Shown here piece after piece: positions 41,012 through 42,431 of a stretch of 42,431 nt of DNA. The stretch covers positions 1 through 42,431 of the forward strand of contig NZ_SLUN01000045.1 in NCBI RefSeq assembly GCF_004340685.1. Reading direction: 5' to 3'. Source of the DNA: Hydrogenispora ethanolica. Lineage in GTDB: Bacteria; Bacillota; UBA4882; UBA8346. A model generated the notes under the pieces. That model was given only the letters and a program-made list of their open reading frames with translations, was not told the origin of the DNA and did no database searches. The number at the start of each line of letters is the position of its first letter. Within the stretch, counting starts at the first letter, position 1. The position numbers and the translations under genes were made by a program.

Positions 41012-41126
41012 GGGTTAAACTTTCCGGGCTATGTTACCCCTTGATAATCCGGCGAGTCCCCCTCTCCCATTTTCAGCCGATGATACTGGTTAAAAGACGA
41101 CTTATCTCCCTTCCCTGGCAAGGCAG

Positions 41127-41430
41127 TGTCATCAAGCGATGATTACATATCTTGGAATTTGGTTTCAACGATGCCTACACTGTAGACGATATACGGGCCA
41201 ATCGGGGCATGAATGCCCCGGCTACAAGATGGAAGTCCGAGCCAGGACGGCTAAAGGCAAGCGGCCAGGGATGGCAATACGCGCAGCCCCTTCCGTGGCT
41301 TAATTTTCAGCAGAATATTTTATCCCGTTTTTTAGGGGCTTTTAAGGTCCTTTCGCCTTGTAGCCGGGTGATTTATCGCCCGGTCGGCGTTCATTTTCGT
41401 CCGGAAGATTTTCCCACGATAGCTTGATAC
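41127..41430. mobile_element. MITE-like element, copy 2 with internal insertion
   Basis: The left part (41127-41223) matches, in inverted orientation, about 100 bp of the element at 24436-24627, from TGTCATCAAGCGATGATTAC to the central ATGAATGCCCCGG. The right part (41380-41430) matches the remainder, ending CCACGATAGCTTGAT. Between them are about 155 bp not found in copy 1, itself bounded by CCGGCTACAAG and CTTGTAGCCGG. The outer 35-bp arms of copy 1 are mostly missing here. No protein is encoded. Confidence 0.75.
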
Positions 41431-41500
41431 CTTGCCACCCGGGAACTTTGTGCAAAAAAACGCTTTGAAACGATGGCCTTCGCCCCTTGTTACTCTGATT

Positions 41501-41760
41501 GTCTAAAAACTGACCTCTCCCCCTTCCCCTCCCCGGCGCAGTTTTTTTGAAGGTTGACTCGACGGGGAGGGGCGAATTGCCATAAACTGTTGCCAATTTT
41601 GGAGTTTCATCTCGGGCCTAAATTCTGTCGATTGAATTCACGGAAAAACTTACTTTTTTAGACATTGGCCCTCATTTCAAGCGATGGACCCCTCCCCGCC
41701 GAATACGCCCCCGGAATTTGCTGCGTCGGGGAGGGGACCGGGGAGAGGTCGCTTTTGGAC
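41501..41760. repeat. 260-bp inverted-repeat element
   Basis: The ends are imperfect inverted repeats of about 40 bp: the left begins GTCTAAAAACTGACCTCTCC, and the right end reads in complement GTCCAAAAGCGACCTCTCCC. A second inner pair, CGGGGAGGGG (near 41563) and CCCCTCCCCG (near 41689), lies inside. It encodes no protein. It resembles a MITE-like element of a family different from that at 24.4 kb. Confidence 0.75.
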
Positions 41761-42228
41761 TTACTTCATCGCTTCATTAAACTCACTATCTTTTGGGTTC
41801 CTGCTGTGCCGGGCTAGGTAGAAAAAGTAGTTTTCACCTTCCGGGTGGATGACGAACTTTATGATAAAATAAGGGTGATGCTGATAAGAATAAGCGATCC
41901 TTGAGCGGACAGCTTGAGCTGTTGATTGAGCAGTGTATTGATGCGTTTGGAGAAGGAAAATGGGATGATTGGAGTGAAAAAAGAAGGCTAACAAAAACCT
42001 TCTTTTTTCGATGTATGATATCTTTGTACCCGCAGTTTCAATATTGCTAAAACGGATTAAGCGTATTCTGATTATCAAATAGTCCTGCTCAGCCACTTTT
42101 AAAAATGAACTCCTAATACTTCCCGATTTCAACCTGCAATTCATGCCAATTTGCCTTTGGGCGGCAAACTGTCCCAAAGGTTGAACGTCCGGCCCCTTAC
42201 TTTATGCGGTTTAGCCGGTACTTCCCGA
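41761..42228. other. intergenic region with possible decayed coding sequence
   Basis: No complete gene is seen. On the plus strand near 41847-41905 and 41894-41990 two short stretches in different frames read VDDELYDKIRVMLIRISDP and SGQLELLIEQCIDAFGEG, which together look like a frameshifted gene fragment ending at the terminator at 41977. The minus-strand open frame over the same region is a shadow that runs through that terminator. Confidence 0.3.
41977..42008. terminator. bidirectional intrinsic terminator
   Basis: AAAAAAGAAGG and CCTTCTTTTTT (41977-41987 and 41998-42008) form a stem with a 10-nt loop flanked by A- and T-runs. What it terminates is unclear; the plus-strand fragment before it is a candidate. 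Confidence 0.75.
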
Positions 42229-42333
42229 CTTATCCACAGCCGAAATCATTAACCTCATTCAACGATCCCGTTTATCCACAGGAATAGAACACTTATTCAC
42301 AAAAAGAGCTCTCTCATTCACAAAACAAGCTTG
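42229..42333 (-). repeat. 21-bp tandem array carrying DnaA boxes, right copy (inverted)
   Basis: Read on the minus strand, five consecutive units of exactly 21 bp follow one another from 42333 to 42229, starting CAAGCTTGTTTTGTGAATGA. On the plus strand TTATCCACA occurs exactly at 42230 and 42272, TTATTCACA at 42293 and the weaker TCATTCACA at 42314. The last three units match the end of the left array, including GTGGATAAACGGGATC and, after the last unit, GTCGGGAA. Related but less regular sequence continues toward the window edge (42334-42431), where no gene is seen. Confidence 0.9.
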
Positions 42334-42431
42334 CTGATGATTATAAAGTTAGATCCGCATAGGTAATCGGGACATGAGAAACGCAAGCTCTGAGCAATTT
42401 ATCAAAGATCCGTTCTTCACAAAACCTACGG

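Noticed and set aside
41761-42177. 138-codon minus-strand frame
   Set aside because: It runs straight through the bidirectional terminator at 41977-42008 and has no ribosome-binding site or recognisable domain.

Overview
The window looks like chromosomal DNA of a Bacillota (Firmicutes) bacterium with moderately high GC. The evidence is the strong GGAGG-type ribosome-binding sites, several GTG/TTG starts, a LevR-type PRD/sigma-54 activator driving a lactose/cellobiose-type PTS, a MocR regulator and an ABC-F ATPase. There is no rRNA, tRNA, CRISPR array, phage gene or intact transposase, so the exact lineage stays open.

Region by region. (1) 1-8.7 kb is a beta-glucoside PTS locus: EIIB, EIIA, a secreted esterase fused to two metallo-beta-lactamase domains, a GH1 6-phospho-beta-glucosidase, and divergently a LevR-like activator. 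Two near-perfect -24/-12 promoters serve the two transcription units. No EIIC is visible. (2) 8.7-15.8 kb holds a ferritin-like/VIT1 membrane protein, a MacAB-type efflux operon (adaptor, ATPase, permease), an MFS transporter and an EamA transporter. (3) 15.8-20.3 kb is a same-strand cluster: a radical SAM/SPASM enzyme with a PqqD-like N-terminus, an overlapping acidic partner protein, an HD phosphohydrolase and a MocR regulator. (4) 20.3-24.6 kb has a 21-bp AT-rich tandem array, a very long chemoreceptor with repeated HAMP-like modules, and a MITE-like inverted repeat. (5) 24.7-30.8 kb is a sugar ABC transporter (binding protein, two permeases) with a sugar isomerase/epimerase-like enzyme, next to a NarL-type two-component pair. 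(6) 31-42.4 kb is an accessory-looking region: a VOC protein, two GNAT acetyltransferases, an HxlR regulator, a cupin, a Tat operon (Tat-exported DUF362 protein, TatA fused to zinc ribbons, TatC), and an ABC-F ATPase with a long attenuator-like leader. It also holds several families of intergenic repeats.

Most striking structures: (a) intergenic arrays with a strict 21-bp period (two helical turns) at 31.7-32.0 kb and, inverted, at 42.2-42.3 kb, carrying repeated exact DnaA-box sequences (TTATCCACA) in one orientation; a different 21-bp array lies at 20.5-20.8 kb. (b) The radical SAM enzyme and its overlapping acidic partner, a candidate peptide/protein-modification system. (c) The TatA-zinc-ribbon fusion next to its probable Tat substrate. 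(d) The roughly 600-nt ABC-F leader with two intrinsic terminators. (e) A dispersed, hairpin-rich repeat (5.7 kb and 33.4 kb) with a compensatory change between its copies.

How genes work together: EIIA/EIIB phosphorylate an imported beta-glucoside, the GH1 enzyme splits the phosphorylated sugar, and the activator, with its two PRDs and EIIA/EIIB-like domains, senses PTS flux and switches on the sigma-54 promoters. The ABC sugar system with its epimerase-like enzyme is a second carbohydrate route, possibly controlled by the adjacent sensor kinase and regulator. All functions are inferred from sequence motifs read by eye; no database search was run.
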